Below are positions 5,662 to 5,755 of a DNA stretch of 5,755 nt, one piece after another. The first letter of the stretch is position 1, and every line of letters starts with the position of its first letter. The stretch is from a bacterium (GTDB lineage: Bacteria > Desulfobacterota > Binatia > UBA12015), in assembly GCA_029976905.1 (NCBI GenBank), contig JAPOLW010000267.1:1-5755 (forward strand), in the 5' to 3' direction. The notes beneath the pieces were generated by a model. That model saw only the letters and a program-made list of their open reading frames with translations. It searched no databases and was not told the DNA's origin. A program made the translations under genes and the position numbers.

Positions 5662-5755
5662 GGCCGGAGGGTGAGGGAGACCCGGCGGACCATCCGGAGG
5701 CCGGAGGGGGAGGGAGACGCGGCGGACCATCCGGAGGCCGGAGGGCGGGGTAGAC
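5662..5755. repeat. Tandem direct repeat, 37-bp period, about 2.5 copies
   Basis: Copies begin at 5662, 5699 and 5736, each with GGCCGGAGGG on the plus strand. The first two complete copies differ at only two positions (TG/GG after the first ten bases, and CC/GC in the middle). The third is cut by the window edge and has three mismatches over 20 bases. A decayed copy tail (GGCGGACGCATC) just left of 5662 suggests an older unit. There are no unique spacers, so it is not a CRISPR array. The period is not a multiple of three, so the copies cannot share one reading frame. The repeats lie upstream of ftsE in its leader or promoter region. Confidence 0.85.

Noticed and set aside
5439..5693. Minus-strand ORF in the leader containing LSGGE, like an ABC signature
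   Set aside because: There is no Walker A or B around it. It starts in the 37-bp repeat and changes frame against ftsE, so the motif is a coincidence.
5662..5755. CRISPR array
   Set aside because: The 37-bp units follow each other directly with no unique spacers.

Overview
The window is a compact, GC-rich bacterial stretch in which every gene I can support lies on the minus strand, so it reads from right to left. The gene content (an FtsE/FtsX pair next to an EnvC-like factor and an S41 C-terminal processing protease, then xseA, xseB and a farnesyl-diphosphate-synthase-type gene) resembles arrangements known from Deltaproteobacteria-like Gram-negatives. I infer a high-GC, delta-like lineage with an outer membrane. 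The phylum is not determined by what can be seen here.

Layout from right to left (5' to 3' of the transcript): a leader (5755-5495) with no supported gene, holding about two and a half near-identical 37-bp tandem repeats; ftsE (5494-4811); one long ORF (4814-3240) joining a complete FtsX membrane protein in frame to an EnvC-like LytM protein; a 74-nt gap with a small hairpin and a possible 14-codon upstream ORF; ctpA (3165-1801); xseA (1804-407); xseB (406-155); and the first 52 codons of ispA (158 to the window edge). Three of the four gene-gene junctions that lack a gap are 4-bp GTGA stop/start overlaps and the fourth is a direct TGA-ATG abutment. This strongly suggests one co-transcribed unit.

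Functionally, the first half is an envelope-remodelling module. FtsE and FtsX would form an ABC-type transmembrane signalling machine that controls a periplasmic EnvC-like activator of cell-wall amidases, and CtpA is a periplasmic serine protease of a family that trims or degrades cell-wall hydrolases. The second half combines exonuclease VII (both subunits) with isoprenoid chain synthesis, whose product feeds the lipid carrier of peptidoglycan synthesis.

The most unusual point is the FtsX-EnvC fusion. It keeps what looks like EnvC's former signal peptide as a short fifth hydrophobic segment, and it is paired with an FtsE that lacks the usual H-loop histidine and has an altered signature motif. 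The fused EnvC domain has lost all expected zinc ligands, as in known amidase activators. This looks like a divergent, covalently coupled FtsEX-EnvC system.
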